Assembly (NCBI RefSeq): GCF_000622145.1
Contig: NZ_JHWH01000008.1
Span: forward strand, 124,001-188,000
Direction of reading: 5' to 3'
Source of the DNA: Paracoccus yeei ATCC BAA-599
Lineage (GTDB): Bacteria > Pseudomonadota > Alphaproteobacteria > Rhodobacterales > Rhodobacteraceae
DNA length: 64,000 nucleotides
Shown here: piece by piece, positions 23,756 to 33,537 of the stretch
Numbering within the stretch: the stretch's first letter is position 1
How the letters are laid out: each line of letters opens with the position of its first letter
The notes under the pieces: model-generated
Databases searched by the model: none
What the model was told of the DNA's origin: nothing
Seen by the model: the letters and a program-made list of their open reading frames with translations, nothing else
Translations under genes and position numbers: made by a program

Positions 23756-24925
23756 ATGGCTCTGACTGTTCTGATCGCCCCTTCGGGTTTCAAGGAATCG
23801 CTTTCGGTCAAGGACGTGGCCGAGGCCATCGGCCGCGGCATTCGCCGCGCCGCCCCGCATGCCACGATCCTGACCGCCCCGATGGTGGACGGCGGCGAGG
23901 GCACGACCGAGGCGCTGGTCGCCGCGACCGGCGGGCGCATGGTGTCCGCGACCGTGACCGGCCCCGTGGGCGACCCGGTCGCCAGCTTCTGGGGTATCCT
24001 GGGCGGCGATGGGCCGCGCACGGCGGTGATCGAAATGGCCGCCGCCGCCGGCCTGTCGCTGGTGCCGCGCGACCGCCGCGACCCGACGCTGACCACCAGC
24101 CGGGGCGTGGGCGAACTGATCCTGCTGGCGCTGGATCACGGCGCCGAACGCATCCTGGTCGGCTGCGGCGACAGCGGCATCAACGACGGTGGCGCGGGAA
24201 TGGCCCGGGCGCTTGGCGCGCGCCTGCTGGACGCGCAGGGCCGCGACCTGCCCGAGGGCGGCGGCGCGTTGCAGGATCTGGCGCAGCTCGACGTCTCGGG
24301 GCTTGATCCCCGCCTGGCCGGGGTCCGCATCGACGCTGCCGTGAACTGGCACAACATGCTGCTGGGACCCAAGGGCGTCGCCCGCGTCTTCGGCCCGCAG
24401 AAGGGTGCGACGCCCGAACAGGTCGAATTGCTGGATCGCGGCATGATCCGCTATGCCGAGGCGATCCTGCAGGCGACGGGCCGCGACGTGGCGCAGATGC
24501 CGGGGGCCGGGGCTTCGGGAGGCCTGGGCGCGGGGCTGGTCGCCTTTGCCGGCGCGACCCTGCATCCGCGCTTCGACATAGTCCTGGATTATCTGGACTT
24601 CGACCGCCAGCTTGGCCGCGCCGATCTGGTCATCACCGCCGAGGGCGCGCTGGACGGCCAAAGCCCGTTCGGCAAGGTCCCCTGCGAGGTCGCGCGCCGG
24701 GCCGAGGCGCTTGGCATCCCGACCGTGGCGCTGGCCGGCACCATCGGCAAGGGCGCGCGCCAGACCTATGAACACGGCATCGGCGCCTATGCCTCGATCA
24801 TGCAGCGGCCCTGTTCGTTGCGCAAGGCCATCGGCGGCGGCGCGAAACTGCTGCGTCAGGCTGCCGAAAACACCATGCGGATGCTGCTGGTCGGCCAACG
24901 GTTGGCGCAGCGCGAGCGGGCCTGA
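23756..24925 (+). CDS. glycerate kinase (GarK/GlxK family)
   Basis: 389 residues, the normal length. Family blocks: IAPSGFKESLS at the N-terminus, MVDGGEGTTEALV (about 43-55), CGDSGINDGGAGMARALG and TAEGALDGQSPFGK. The enzyme phosphorylates D-glycerate in the cytoplasm, normally giving 2-phosphoglycerate in this family, and feeds lower glycolysis. The start ATG has a strong ribosome site (AAAGGAG). No other glycerate gene is nearby. The candidate ECF promoter suggests it responds to the same signal as the subtilase and the permease, which is unexpected for a housekeeping kinase. Confidence 0.93.
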   Translation: MALTVLIAPSGFKESLSVKDVAEAIGRGIRRAAPHATILTAPMVDGGEGTTEALVAATGGRMVSATVTGPVGDPVASFWGILGGDGPRTAVIEMAAAAGLSLVPRDRRDPTLTTSRGVGELILLALDHGAERILVGCGDSGINDGGAGMARALGARLLDAQGRDLPEGGGALQDLAQLDVSGLDPRLAGVRIDAAVNWHNMLLGPKGVARVFGPQKGATPEQVELLDRGMIRYAEAILQATGRDVAQMPGAGASGGLGAGLVAFAGATLHPRFDIVLDYLDFDRQLGRADLVITAEGALDGQSPFGKVPCEVARRAEALGIPTVALAGTIGKGARQTYEHGIGAYASIMQRPCSLRKAIGGGAKLLRQAAENTMRMLLVGQRLAQRERA

Positions 24926-24947
24926 AAAGCCCTCGCATCGTGGCTGT

Positions 24948-25000
24948 CCCGGGTTCGACCCGGGCCCGGCAAGGCGGCCGTTCCAAGCGGGACGGCCGCC
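24948..25000 (+). terminator. tandem hairpins after glycerate kinase
   Basis: Two stem-loops lie 22 nt after the stop. The first is CCCGGG (24948-24953), loop TTCGA, CCCGGG (24959-24964). The second is stronger: 24973-24984 pairs with 24989-25000 over 12 bp (GGCGGCCGTTCC against GGGACGGCCGCC, one G-U pair) around the loop AAGC. There is no U-run, as is common in GC-rich genomes. They probably end the glycerate kinase transcript. Confidence 0.5.
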
Positions 25001-25517
25001 CGCCGCGCATCAGGCCCGGGGGCAGCATCGTATAGGGGTCGGGAAAGCGCCCGAGGTAGCGCAGCATGGGCCCCGCCGCCCGCCATTGCCGGAAAAGCGC
25101 CCGGCGAAGGTGTCCTGCATCCGGCCAATGGCGCTGCTCGGGCGCGGTGCTCTGCGCCGCATCGGGAAATGCGCATCGGCACGATGCCGGCCGAGCGGCC
25201 GAGCGAAGAGCTTGGCCTTGCCGATGAAATGGATCAGGCAGGGATCGGCCATGCAGGTCAGATGGGCCGAGGCCCCGGTGAACAGCCAGTTCCATATCGG
25301 TGAAGGCTTTCCAACGCGGGCCGTCCATCATCAGGCACCACCCTCATGCCACCGCCCGCATCGGAAAACCTTCACCATATCGGCCCCGTGCCCAACCCCG
25401 GAGGTGTCCGGCAGAGAGGCCATGCCCGGAAACCTTGCCGATGCGTCGCCTTTCGGCTGGGAAGTGCCCCTCTCGGGGTCTCTGGCGGCGGTATCCGGTT
25501 CGGGAAACCAGGACCGC
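25001..25517. other. non-coding or decayed stretch with an inverted repeat
   Basis: I find no convincing gene in these 517 bases. An inverted repeat pairs 25294-25312 (ATATCGGTGAAGGCTTTCC) with 25363-25380 (complement, one mismatch and one deleted base), about 50 bp apart. On the minus strand the frame around 25252-25150 (HFIGKAKLFARPLG) has protein-like composition, but it breaks into other frames, as a frameshifted remnant would. I do not recognise a family. The stretch ends at the dnaE2 stop. Confidence 0.4.
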
Positions 25518-28500
25518 TTACCGGAAATCCCGCCCTCTCACCCTGATGCCATCGGAAGGCGGGTCGTGGGCGTCCCCGTGCCGCAGGGGGGCAGGACCGC
25601 GCGGGTCGGGCGCCTCGCTGGCATGGCGGAACGCGTCGCCGCGGCCGTGGGGCAGGGGAAAGGCGCCGCGAGCGCCGATGCTGGCCAGATCCTGCGACAA
25701 ATCGGCGATCCGGTGGACGACGAAATGCACGACCTCGCCCTCGCGCTGGATGCGGCCCGTGACGGCGATCATGCCTGCCGACAGGACGATCCGGCGATGC
25801 GCCTCGAAGACCTTTTTCCAGACCACCAGGTTGGCGATGCCGGACTCGTCCTCCAGCGTGATGAACATCACCCCCTTGGCCGAGCCGGGGCGCTGGCGGA
25901 CCAGCACCAGGCCCGCGGTTCTGCGCCAGGAGCGGTCGGGGCTGGCCATGGCCTCGGCGCAGGTCACGATGCGGCGGCGGGCAAGATCCTCGCGCAGGAA
26001 GGCCACCGGATGGCGGCGCAGCGTAAGCCCGGTGTGGCCGTAATCCTCGACCACCTCGCGCCCCGCAGTCATCGGTCGCAGGGCGACCCCCGGTTCGGCG
26101 GCCAGGCCGGCCGAGGCGGCGGCAAACAGCGGCAACTCCTCGGGGGCCAGCCCCCTGATCGCCCAAAGCGCATCGCGCCGGGCCAGGCCCAGGCCGGGGC
26201 GAAAGCCGTCGGCTTCGGCGATGCGGGTCAAGGCGGCCAGCGGGGCGGGAGCGCGGCGCCACAGGTCCTCGACTGAGGTGAAGGGGGTTTCGCGCGCCAC
26301 GACGATGGCGGCGGCATGGGCATTGGCAAGGCCCTTGACCAGCCGCAGCCCCAGGCGGACGGCGAAGCGGGACCCCTGATCCTCGGGCCGGCCGGTCGGC
26401 TCCAATGTGCAGTCCCAGCGCGAGGCGTTGACGCAGATGGGCCGGATCTCGACGCCGTGGTCCTGGGCATCGCGCACGATCTGGGCGGGGGCGTAAAACC
26501 CCATCGGCTGGCTGTTCAGCAGCGCCGCGCAGAAGGCATCGGGGTGGTGGCATTTCACCCAGGCCGAGGCATAGGCCAGCAGCGCAAAGCTTGCCGCGTG
26601 GCTTTCGGGAAAGCCGTAGCTGCCGAAGCCTTCCAGCTGGCGAAAGATACGCTTGGCGAAATCCCGGTCATAGTCCTTGGCGACCATGCCTTCGATCAGC
26701 TTGTCGCGAAAGGCGCTGACGCCGCCGGTGGTCTTGAAGGTCGCCATCGACTTGCGCAGCTGATCCGCCTCGCCCGGGGTGAAGCCCGCGCAGTCGATGG
26801 CGACGCGCATCGCCTGTTCCTGGAACAGCGGCACGCCATAGGTTTCGCCCAGCACCTTTTCCAGTTCCGGCGTGAGGATCTCGACCGGCTCCAGCCCCGC
26901 GCGGCGGCGCAGATAGGGGTGGACCATGTCGCCCTGGATCGGGCCGGGGCGCACGATGGCGACCTGGATGGTCAGGTCGCGCAGCTTGCGCGGTTTCAGG
27001 CGCGGCAGCATGGACATCTGGGCCCGGCTCTCGATCTGGAAGGTGCCCAGCGTGTCGGCCCGGCAGATCATGTCATAGGTGGGATTGTCGTCCTGCGGGA
27101 TGCGCGTCAGGTCAAGGCGCAGCCCCTTGTGGTCGGCCAGCAGGACCAGGGCCTTGCGCAGGCAGGTCAGCATCCCCAGCGCCAGCACGTCGACCTTCAT
27201 GAAGCGCAGCGCGTCGATGTCGTCCTTGTCCCATTCGATGATCTGGCGGTCCTCCATCGCCGCAGGCTCGATGGGCACCAGGTCGTCCAGCCGGGTTTCG
27301 GTCAGCACGAAGCCGCCGGGGTGCTGGCTCAGGTGGCGCGGCATGCCGCGCAGCTGCGCGGCAAGCGCCAGCGTCAGCCGTAGCCGGCGGTCCTGCGGGT
27401 TCAGGTTCAGGTCGCGCAGGTCCTGATCGGTCAGGCCGTCGCTCCAGCGGCCCACCTGGCCGGAAAGCGTCTGGATCAGATCCTCGGGCAGGCCCATGGC
27501 CTTGCCCACGTCGCGCAGCGCGCCTTTCGAGCGATAGCAGATCACGGTCGCGGTCAGCGCGGCGCGGTCGCGGCCGTAGTGCTTATAGACCCACTGGATC
27601 ACCTCCTCGCGCCGCTCGTGTTCGAAGTCCACGTCGATGTCGGGGGGCTCGTGCCGTTCCGCGCTGATGAAGCGTTCGAACAGCAGCCTTTCGCTGGGAG
27701 GGATCGCGGTGATGCCCAGCACATAGCAGACCGCAGAGTTCGCCGCCGAGCCCCGGCCCTGGCACAGGATGCCCTGCGACCGGGCGTAGCGCACGATGCT
27801 GTGCACGGTCAGGAAGTAGGGCGCATAGTCCAGCTTTTCGATCAGGGCGAGTTCGTGATCGAGCGCGGATGTCACTTCCTCGGGAACCCCCTCGGGGTAA
27901 CGCCCGGCCGCCCCCTCCCAGGTCAGCTTCGCCAGCGTCTGCTGCGGGGTCAGGCCGGGGTCGTCGCGTTCCTCGGGGTATTGATAGCAGAGCTCGTCCA
28001 GCGAAAAGCGGCAGCGGTCCATGATTTCGACGGTGCGGGCCAGCGCCTCGGGCCAGCGGGCGAAAAGCCGCGCCATCTCCTCGGGCGGCTTCAGGTAGCG
28101 GTCGGCGTGGCGCTCGCGGCGGAACCCCAGGGCGTCGACGGTCACGTTGTGGCGGATGGCGGTGACCACATCCTGCAGGATGCGCCGGGAGGGGTCGTGA
28201 TAAAGCACGTCGTTCGTGACCACCGTGGGCACGCCGAAGCGCTGCGCCAGCTGCGACAGTTCCCACAGCCGCAGCTGGTCGTTCGGCCGCCGGCGCAGGG
28301 TCAGCGCCAGATAGGCGCGCTCGCCGAAGAGATCGCGCAGCCGGCGCAGGCGCAGCGCGCAGGCATCGTCGGCAAGATCCGGGACCAGCACGGCGATCAT
28401 CCCTTCGGCGTAATCCGCCAGATCGGACCAGTCCAGCTGGCACTTGCCCTTGCCCGCGCGGGACTTGCCCAGGGTCAGCAGCCGGCAGAGCCGCGCATAG

Positions 28501-28754
28501 GCGGCCCGGTCGGTCGGATAGACCAGCAGCGCCATGCCGCAGGCCAGGTCCAGGCGACAGCCGACGATCAGCCGCACCCCGGTGTCCTTTGCCGCCTGCC
28601 AGGCCCGGACGATGCCGGCCAGCGAATTGCGGTCGGTGACGGCCAGCGCCTCGATGCCCAAAGCCGCGGCGGTCGCGAACAGCGCCTCGGCCGAGGACGC
28701 GCCGCGCAGGAACGAGAACGGCGAGGTCACCTGCAGTTCGGCATAGCGGGTCAT
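25518..28754 (-). CDS. dnaE2: error-prone DNA polymerase III alpha subunit DnaE2 (ImuC)
   Basis: 1078 residues. N-terminal PHP domain (about 1-200, starting [17 protein letters not shown]), polymerase core with [15 protein letters not shown] (326-340) and the catalytic aspartates of PDIDVDF (371-377), the third in [11 protein letters not shown], then helix-hairpin-helix and OB regions. There is no C-terminal tau-binding extension, as in DnaE2 rather than the replicative DnaE1. It carries out translesion synthesis with ImuA and ImuB under SOS control. The start overlaps the imuB stop by four bases (ATGA). It is the last gene of the cassette. Confidence 0.96.
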   Translation of the reverse strand: MTRYAELQVTSPFSFLRGASSAEALFATAAALGIEALAVTDRNSLAGIVRAWQAAKDTGVRLIVGCRLDLACGMALLVYPTDRAAYARLCRLLTLGKSRAGKGKCQLDWSDLADYAEGMIAVLVPDLADDACALRLRRLRDLFGERAYLALTLRRRPNDQLRLWELSQLAQRFGVPTVVTNDVLYHDPSRRILQDVVTAIRHNVTVDALGFRRERHADRYLKPPEEMARLFARWPEALARTVEIMDRCRFSLDELCYQYPEERDDPGLTPQQTLAKLTWEGAAGRYPEGVPEEVTSALDHELALIEKLDYAPYFLTVHSIVRYARSQGILCQGRGSAANSAVCYVLGITAIPPSERLLFERFISAERHEPPDIDVDFEHERREEVIQWVYKHYGRDRAALTATVICYRSKGALRDVGKAMGLPEDLIQTLSGQVGRWSDGLTDQDLRDLNLNPQDRRLRLTLALAAQLRGMPRHLSQHPGGFVLTETRLDDLVPIEPAAMEDRQIIEWDKDDIDALRFMKVDVLALGMLTCLRKALVLLADHKGLRLDLTRIPQDDNPTYDMICRADTLGTFQIESRAQMSMLPRLKPRKLRDLTIQVAIVRPGPIQGDMVHPYLRRRAGLEPVEILTPELEKVLGETYGVPLFQEQAMRVAIDCAGFTPGEADQLRKSMATFKTTGGVSAFRDKLIEGMVAKDYDRDFAKRIFRQLEGFGSYGFPESHAASFALLAYASAWVKCHHPDAFCAALLNSQPMGFYAPAQIVRDAQDHGVEIRPICVNASRWDCTLEPTGRPEDQGSRFAVRLGLRLVKGLANAHAAAIVVARETPFTSVEDLWRRAPAPLAALTRIAEADGFRPGLGLARRDALWAIRGLAPEELPLFAAASAGLAAEPGVALRPMTAGREVVEDYGHTGLTLRRHPVAFLREDLARRRIVTCAEAMASPDRSWRRTAGLVLVRQRPGSAKGVMFITLEDESGIANLVVWKKVFEAHRRIVLSAGMIAVTGRIQREGEVVHFVVHRIADLSQDLASIGARGAFPLPHGRGDAFRHASEAPDPRGPAPLRHGDAHDPPSDGIRVRGRDFR

Positions 28755-30268
28755 CCGAAGATCCCGTGCAGGAACCAGCGGTGGCTGCCGGTGTCGGGAT
28801 GTTCGCCATCGCCGGCGCGAAAGATCCAGAAGCGCGCGCCGGCCTCGTCCTCGACGCGGAAATAGTCACGCACCGCATGCGTCTCGGTGTCGCGCTTCCA
28901 CCATTCGCCAAAGACGCGCTCCGGCCCGTCGGCGCGGCGGACCCGGCGTCGGACGCCGCGCCAGGCGATCCAGGCCGGTGGGTGGTCGGGCAAGAGCGCC
29001 AGGGTCTCGATCGGTTCGGGACGCGGCAGCAGGCGGGTGGGGCGCGTCCAGTGATCGGGCCAGCCGGCCCCCACCGGATCGGCAAGCGGCGCGATGCGGG
29101 TGACGGATCGTTCCGGCACGTCGCTGGCGACCGGGGCCAGGCGATAGACGGCCTGCGCGCCGACACGGTTCGCCAGAACATCGATCAGGCCCGAGAGGTC
29201 GGGCGCGGCGGGTTCCAGCGTGTCGGTCTGGCGCGGCGCCAGCGGCTCGGCGATGGGGACGGCCAGCGCCATGATCTCGATGCCATAGCCCGGCGCGATG
29301 GTCTCGATCCTGTCACACAGCAGCCGCGTCAGGCGGTGGGGGTCGCGCTGTGGCTGGGCCAGGCCGACGCGGACGGTCTGGGCATGGCTGTCGACCCGCC
29401 AGCAGATCAGGTCAAGGCGGCGCGCGCCGAGGCCGCGGTCCTCCAGCACCGCGCAAAGCTGCGCCACCAGCTTGCCGATATGGCGGGCGATGGTCTCGGG
29501 CGCGGCGATGGGTTCGGCGAAGCTGCGGCGCACCTCGACCAGTCCCGCGGGACGCAGCGGCTCGATGGGCTCGGGGGCATGGCCCAGGGCCTGGTCGAGG
29601 CGGCGGCACGGTTCCGGGCCGAAGCGGCGCGTCAGCGGCGCACGCGGCTGCCGCAGAAGATCGCCCACGCAGGCAAAGCCCAGGGCGTGCAACCCCCCAA
29701 GCGTGGCCGGGGAAAGCCGCAGCGCGGACAGGGGCAGGGGCGCCAGCAGCGCCTTTTCCGTCCCCGGCTGGGCCAGGCTGACCGGATCCGCCCGATGCCG
29801 GGCCAGGGCATGGGCTGCGCCCCAGCTGCCGGCGACGGCGGCCCGCGCGGCCAGGCCCGACATCGCCAGCCGGCCGACCAGCGCCTCCAGCATCGCGGCC
29901 TCGCCGCCATGCAGGTGGTCGGCGCCGGTGGAATCGATCACGATCCCGTCGGGCGGATCGACCGCGACGATGGGCGAAAAGCGTTCCAGAACCCACAGCG
30001 CCAGGCGCTCAAGGCTTTCCGCATCGGCGGCCGGGTCGGCGGGCAGGATCTGCAGTTCCGGCACCATGGCCTGCGCCTTGCTGACCGGCATGCCGGGCCG
30101 CAGCCCCAGGCGCTGCGCCGCGGCGTCGGCGGCGGTGATCAGCCGGCGGTTGCCGGTCCGCCCCGCCAGGACCAGCGGCGCCCTAGAGGCGGATGCCGCG
30201 CCGCCCGCCTGCCGCCGCAGCCGATCGATCGGCCACATCGGCAGGAAGACCGAGATGACCCGTGCCAT
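28751..30268 (-). CDS. imuB: ImuB, Y-family-like mutasome protein
   Basis: 505 residues. It is Y-polymerase-shaped but lacks the catalytic acidic residues: the N-terminal DxxxFFASVE block of active enzymes reads [15 protein letters not shown]. It keeps the palm-like [14 protein letters not shown] and little-finger regions. ImuB acts as the hub that binds the beta clamp and recruits DnaE2 and ImuA. Its start lies 86 bases inside the imuA gene in another frame, an unusually long overlap, and its stop overlaps dnaE2. The three genes form one SOS operon. Confidence 0.93.
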   Translation of the reverse strand: MARVISVFLPMWPIDRLRRQAGGAASASRAPLVLAGRTGNRRLITAADAAAQRLGLRPGMPVSKAQAMVPELQILPADPAADAESLERLALWVLERFSPIVAVDPPDGIVIDSTGADHLHGGEAAMLEALVGRLAMSGLAARAAVAGSWGAAHALARHRADPVSLAQPGTEKALLAPLPLSALRLSPATLGGLHALGFACVGDLLRQPRAPLTRRFGPEPCRRLDQALGHAPEPIEPLRPAGLVEVRRSFAEPIAAPETIARHIGKLVAQLCAVLEDRGLGARRLDLICWRVDSHAQTVRVGLAQPQRDPHRLTRLLCDRIETIAPGYGIEIMALAVPIAEPLAPRQTDTLEPAAPDLSGLIDVLANRVGAQAVYRLAPVASDVPERSVTRIAPLADPVGAGWPDHWTRPTRLLPRPEPIETLALLPDHPPAWIAWRGVRRRVRRADGPERVFGEWWKRDTETHAVRDYFRVEDEAGARFWIFRAGDGEHPDTGSHRWFLHGIFG

Positions 30269-30944
30269 CGCATGCCTCCAGTTCGATGGTGAATGGCTCG
30301 CCGGCCCGCGCCCGGATCAGTTCGACCCGCCAGCGCGGCCGGGCGACGCCCGGCACCGGCAAGGGGGCCGAGGGCAGGACCGACACCCGCCAGCGCGTCA
30401 TCGCCGCCGTGGGCTGGCCGAAATCGGCCGCATCCGCCTGCCGCCGCCAGCGCCGCAGGGCGAGGCCCAGGGTGCCGGACGCCCTGGCCGCAAGATGCAG
30501 CCGGCGCGAGGCGGTCATCGAAAGCCGCGCCACCTCGGCCACGACCGCGGCCAACCCGCCATGCCGCAGGCCCTCCTCCATGCAGGACAAAAGCGCCTTG
30601 TCGTCGCCGGCCTCGACATGGATCACCCGGTCGGGGGCCAGGCCCGCCTGTTCCAGCCCGGGCGCGAACAGGTCGGCCTGCGTCACGCACCACAAGACCT
30701 GCCCCGGCAGCCGCGCCGCAATGCCGGCGGCAAAGCAGGCCGCCGCCGCGCCATAGGCGGCATCCTTGCCGCCGCCCGCCACCTCGTGCAGGCAGCCAAG
30801 CGCCAGCCCGCCCGAGGGCAGGCGGCGGTCCAGGTCGGGGACGCCGAAGGGCAGGGATCCCCGCGCCGGCCCGCCGTCACCCTCGATCAGGGCGATCCGC
30901 GCATGCAGGGCGGCAAGGGCGGGACGGACCGGGCGGGCGGGCAT
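30183..30944 (-). CDS. imuA: ImuA, RecA/SulA-like mutasome protein
   Basis: 253 residues. It has the ImuA pattern LPFGVPDLDRRLPSGGLALGCLHEVAG (residues about 31-57), a degenerate RecA-like core, and a C-terminal region that ends within the imuB coding region. It is the first gene of the cassette, 37 nt downstream of a LexA-type box at 30982-30996. ImuA is needed for damage-induced mutagenesis together with ImuB and DnaE2. The C-terminal 28 residues are encoded by DNA that also encodes the ImuB N-terminus. Confidence 0.93.
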   Translation of the reverse strand: MPARPVRPALAALHARIALIEGDGGPARGSLPFGVPDLDRRLPSGGLALGCLHEVAGGGKDAAYGAAAACFAAGIAARLPGQVLWCVTQADLFAPGLEQAGLAPDRVIHVEAGDDKALLSCMEEGLRHGGLAAVVAEVARLSMTASRRLHLAARASGTLGLALRRWRRQADAADFGQPTAAMTRWRVSVLPSAPLPVPGVARPRWRVELIRARAGEPFTIELEACDGTGHLGLPADVADRSAAAAGGRRGIRL

Positions 30945-30981
30945 GGAAGGCAGGCTCCAGGGACTCGGAAGAAACGGATAT

Positions 30982-30996
30982 GTTCTTCTTTTGTTC
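30982..30996 (-). promoter_or_regulatory. LexA (SOS) box of the imuA-imuB-dnaE2 operon
   Basis: The plus strand reads GTTC-TTCTTTT-GTTC; on the transcribed strand it is GAAC-N7-GAAC. This exactly matches the direct-repeat LexA site of alphaproteobacteria (GTTC-N7-GTTC). It lies 37 nt before the imuA start, where LexA would block the promoter. The same short region has no other gene signal. Confidence 0.85.
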
Positions 30997-31078
30997 CTTT
31001 CGGGGCGGGTCTGTCAATGCGCAAGGCGCTGGACCATCTGCCGGTTTTGCCCGTGGCTCGTGCAAAAGCCGAAGCGCG

Positions 31079-32659
31079 TCAGGGCGCATCCATCGCCGCA
31101 AGCATCTCGGCATGATAGCGCAGCCGGGCCGGGCGCTGCGCCGCCTCGTGCCGGGCCAGCGCCTGCAGCCGCCGGGGATTGGGCGCGCGGTCCGCGGCAT
31201 CGTCAAGCCGCTGCCAGATCGTCGCCAGCGCCGCCTCGACCGTCAGGGCCATGAAATCATGCGCTGCGGGCGAAGGGTCGGCTGCGGCCGCGACCTGCGC
31301 CCGCGCCCGCTGCCAGATCGCCGCCACCTGCGGATCGGTCAGGAAGGCGGCGAAGGCATCGGCGGCACCGGGCAGGCGCAGCAGGCGCGTCGCCAGCGTC
31401 TGGGCCTGGATGCCGTTCGCGCCCTCGTAGATCGCGGTGACGCGGGCGTCGCGCCAGACCTGTTCGACGCGGTATTCGCGCAGATAGCCGTAACCCCCCA
31501 GGATCTGGATGCCGAGGTCCGCGGCCTCGATCCCGGCGCGGGTGCCCGCCCATTTGCAGATCGGCGTCAGCATCTCGACCAGCGCGGGATCGTATTTGGC
31601 CTCCAGCGTCACGGCCGCAAGGTGGCACAGCGCGCGGGTGCCGATGGCCAGCGCCTCGGCCCGGTCCAGCATGCGGCGCACATCGGCATGGGCGGCGATC
31701 AGCGCGGGGCCATCGCCGCCGGGCGCGTGGCCCTGCCGCCGGGTTTCGGCATAGGCGCGGGCGATATGGCCGGCGCGCGCGGCATGGGCCACGCCCTGCA
31801 GGCCCACGTCCAGGCGGGCGTGATTCATCATGGTGAACATGGCGCGCAGCCCATCGCCCTCGGCGCCCAGCAGCTCGGCCGGGGCGCCGTCGTAAAGCAT
31901 CTGGCAGGTGGGCGAGGCATGCAGGCCCAGCTTCTCCTCGATCCGGGTGACGCTGATCGGAGCGCGGGCGCCGGCTTCGTCATGCGAGGGGACAAGGAAC
32001 AGGGACAACCCGCGCGTGCCACTGCCGGCCTCGCCGGTGCGTGCCAGCACCAGGTGCAGGATGCGGGGGGTCAGGTCCTGGTCGCCGCCCGAGATGAAGA
32101 TCTTTTCGCCCTCGACCCGCCAGCCCGCGCGGTCGCGGCGCGCGCGGCAGCGGATGCCCGACAGGTCCGATCCGGCCCCGGCCTCGGTCAGCGCCATGGT
32201 CGCCAGCCATTCGCCCGAACCGAGCCGAGGCAGCCAGCGCTCCTGCTGCCCGGGCGTGCCGAAATGGCCGATGGTGCGGGCCGCGCCGGGGACCAGCGCC
32301 GTGACCATCTGCAGCGCGTGGCTGGCGCCGGCAAAGATTTCGCTGGTCGCGGCCAGCACCGGACCGGGCATGGCCTGCCCCCCGGCGGCTTCGGGCAAAG
32401 CCAGCGCGTGCCAGCCCTGTTCCACGAAGGCGCGATAGCCCGGGATCATGCCGTCGGGCATCCGCACCCGGCCGCCGACCAGGGTGCAGCCCTGCCGGTC
32501 GCCGGGCTCGTCGGCGGGAGCGATGGCGCCTTCGGCGAAGCGGGCGAACTGGGTCACGACCTCGCGCACCAGATCCGCGTCCCAGTCGGGCAGGCGCGCG
32601 GCGCCGGCCACCTCCAGGGAAAACAGGATATCCTCGACCGGGGCCTGGAACGGTGTCAT
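31079..32659 (-). CDS. acyl-CoA dehydrogenase
   Basis: 526 residues, longer than the usual 380-400 because of a C-terminal extension, like the long DmdC/FadE-type enzymes. FAD/substrate motifs MALTEAGAGSDLSG and the catalytic-glutamate region IYEGANGIQAQTL are present. It introduces a trans-2 double bond into an acyl-CoA and passes electrons to ETF. It overlaps the amidohydrolase upstream by four bases, at the end of the leftward marR operon. In a hydroxycinnamate locus it could oxidise phenylpropanoyl-CoA (dihydro-ferulate type) to the cinnamoyl-CoA used by ech; this is inference. Confidence 0.92.
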   Translation of the reverse strand: MTPFQAPVEDILFSLEVAGAARLPDWDADLVREVVTQFARFAEGAIAPADEPGDRQGCTLVGGRVRMPDGMIPGYRAFVEQGWHALALPEAAGGQAMPGPVLAATSEIFAGASHALQMVTALVPGAARTIGHFGTPGQQERWLPRLGSGEWLATMALTEAGAGSDLSGIRCRARRDRAGWRVEGEKIFISGGDQDLTPRILHLVLARTGEAGSGTRGLSLFLVPSHDEAGARAPISVTRIEEKLGLHASPTCQMLYDGAPAELLGAEGDGLRAMFTMMNHARLDVGLQGVAHAARAGHIARAYAETRRQGHAPGGDGPALIAAHADVRRMLDRAEALAIGTRALCHLAAVTLEAKYDPALVEMLTPICKWAGTRAGIEAADLGIQILGGYGYLREYRVEQVWRDARVTAIYEGANGIQAQTLATRLLRLPGAADAFAAFLTDPQVAAIWQRARAQVAAAADPSPAAHDFMALTVEAALATIWQRLDDAADRAPNPRRLQALARHEAAQRPARLRYHAEMLAAMDAP

Positions 32660-33537
32660 CGCATCTCCTTGAGCCCGAGCAGGCGGGCGGCATTGCCTTT
32701 CAGAATTCCTGGACGATTTTCAGGCTTTATCGGCAAAGCCTCGAATTCTTCGAGCCAGCCTTCGGGGGCGATCATCGGCCAGTCCGAGCCGAACAGCACC
32801 CGATCCCTGAGCAGCGTATCGGCATAGCGGACCAGGATCGGCGGAAAATACTTCGGCCGCCAGCCGGACAGGTCGATCCAGACATTGGGCTTGTGCGTGG
32901 CGACGGCCAGCGCCTCGTCCTGCCAGGGGAAGGACGGATGCGCCAGGACGATGGGCATGTCGGGAAAATCCACCGCGACGTCGTCCAGGTGCATCGGGTT
33001 CGAGTATTTCAGCCGCATCCCGTTGCCGCCGCGCATCCCGGCCCCCACGCCGGTCTGGCCGGTGTGGAACAGCGCCGGCAGGCCCGCCTCGGCAATCGCC
33101 TCGTAAAGCGGATAGGCCGTGCGGTCGTTGGGATAGAAGCCCTGCATCGTCGGGTGGAACTTGAAGCCGCGGATGCCGTGATCGGCGATCAGGCGCCGCG
33201 CTTCGCGCGCGCCCATGCGGCCGCGGGCCGGGTCGATCGAGGCGAAGGGGATCAGGATGTCCGAATGCCGGGCGCAGGCTTCGGCCACCTCTTCGTTGGC
33301 ATAGCGGCGATAGCCGGTCTCGCGCTCGGCATCGACGGGAAAGATCACCGCCGCGATGTTCTGGGCCCGGTAATGCGCGGCGGTCTGGTCGATGGTCGGC
33401 GGGTGGGCCCATGGCGCGCGGAAATAGCGCGCCATGGCCGATTGCAGATCGTCGTAGCCATCATCGGCATGGCAGCCGCAGGGCTCTTCGGCATGGGTGT
33501 GAAAGTCGATGGCCCGCACGGCCGCCAGGTCGATCAT
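32656..33537 (-). CDS. amidohydrolase family (Amidohydro_2) protein
   Basis: 293 residues. TIM-barrel metal-dependent hydrolase/decarboxylase of the ACMSD-like family: HTH at residues 13-15 (DFHTHAEE), FKFHP, HTGQTGVG, LAHPSFPW and FGSDWPM. Related proteins in aromatic catabolic clusters are decarboxylases or hydrolases of ring-cleavage or aromatic-acid intermediates. It overlaps both neighbours (four bases each). The substrate is not readable, though decarboxylation of a hydroxybenzoate-type intermediate would fit. Confidence 0.88.
   Translation of the reverse strand: MIDLAAVRAIDFHTHAEEPCGCHADDGYDDLQSAMARYFRAPWAHPPTIDQTAAHYRAQNIAAVIFPVDAERETGYRRYANEEVAEACARHSDILIPFASIDPARGRMGAREARRLIADHGIRGFKFHPTMQGFYPNDRTAYPLYEAIAEAGLPALFHTGQTGVGAGMRGGNGMRLKYSNPMHLDDVAVDFPDMPIVLAHPSFPWQDEALAVATHKPNVWIDLSGWRPKYFPPILVRYADTLLRDRVLFGSDWPMIAPEGWLEEFEALPIKPENRPGILKGNAARLLGLKEMR

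Noticed and set aside
21312..24898. Long minus-strand frames opposite the anti-sigma, permease and glycerate kinase
   Set aside because: Low-complexity Arg/Gln/Pro sequence typical of GC-rich shadows; the plus-strand products are recognisable.
24948..24964. GGGTTCGACCC, like the T-arm of a tRNA
   Set aside because: No D-arm, anticodon arm or matching acceptor stem upstream; it is a simple hairpin after a gene stop.
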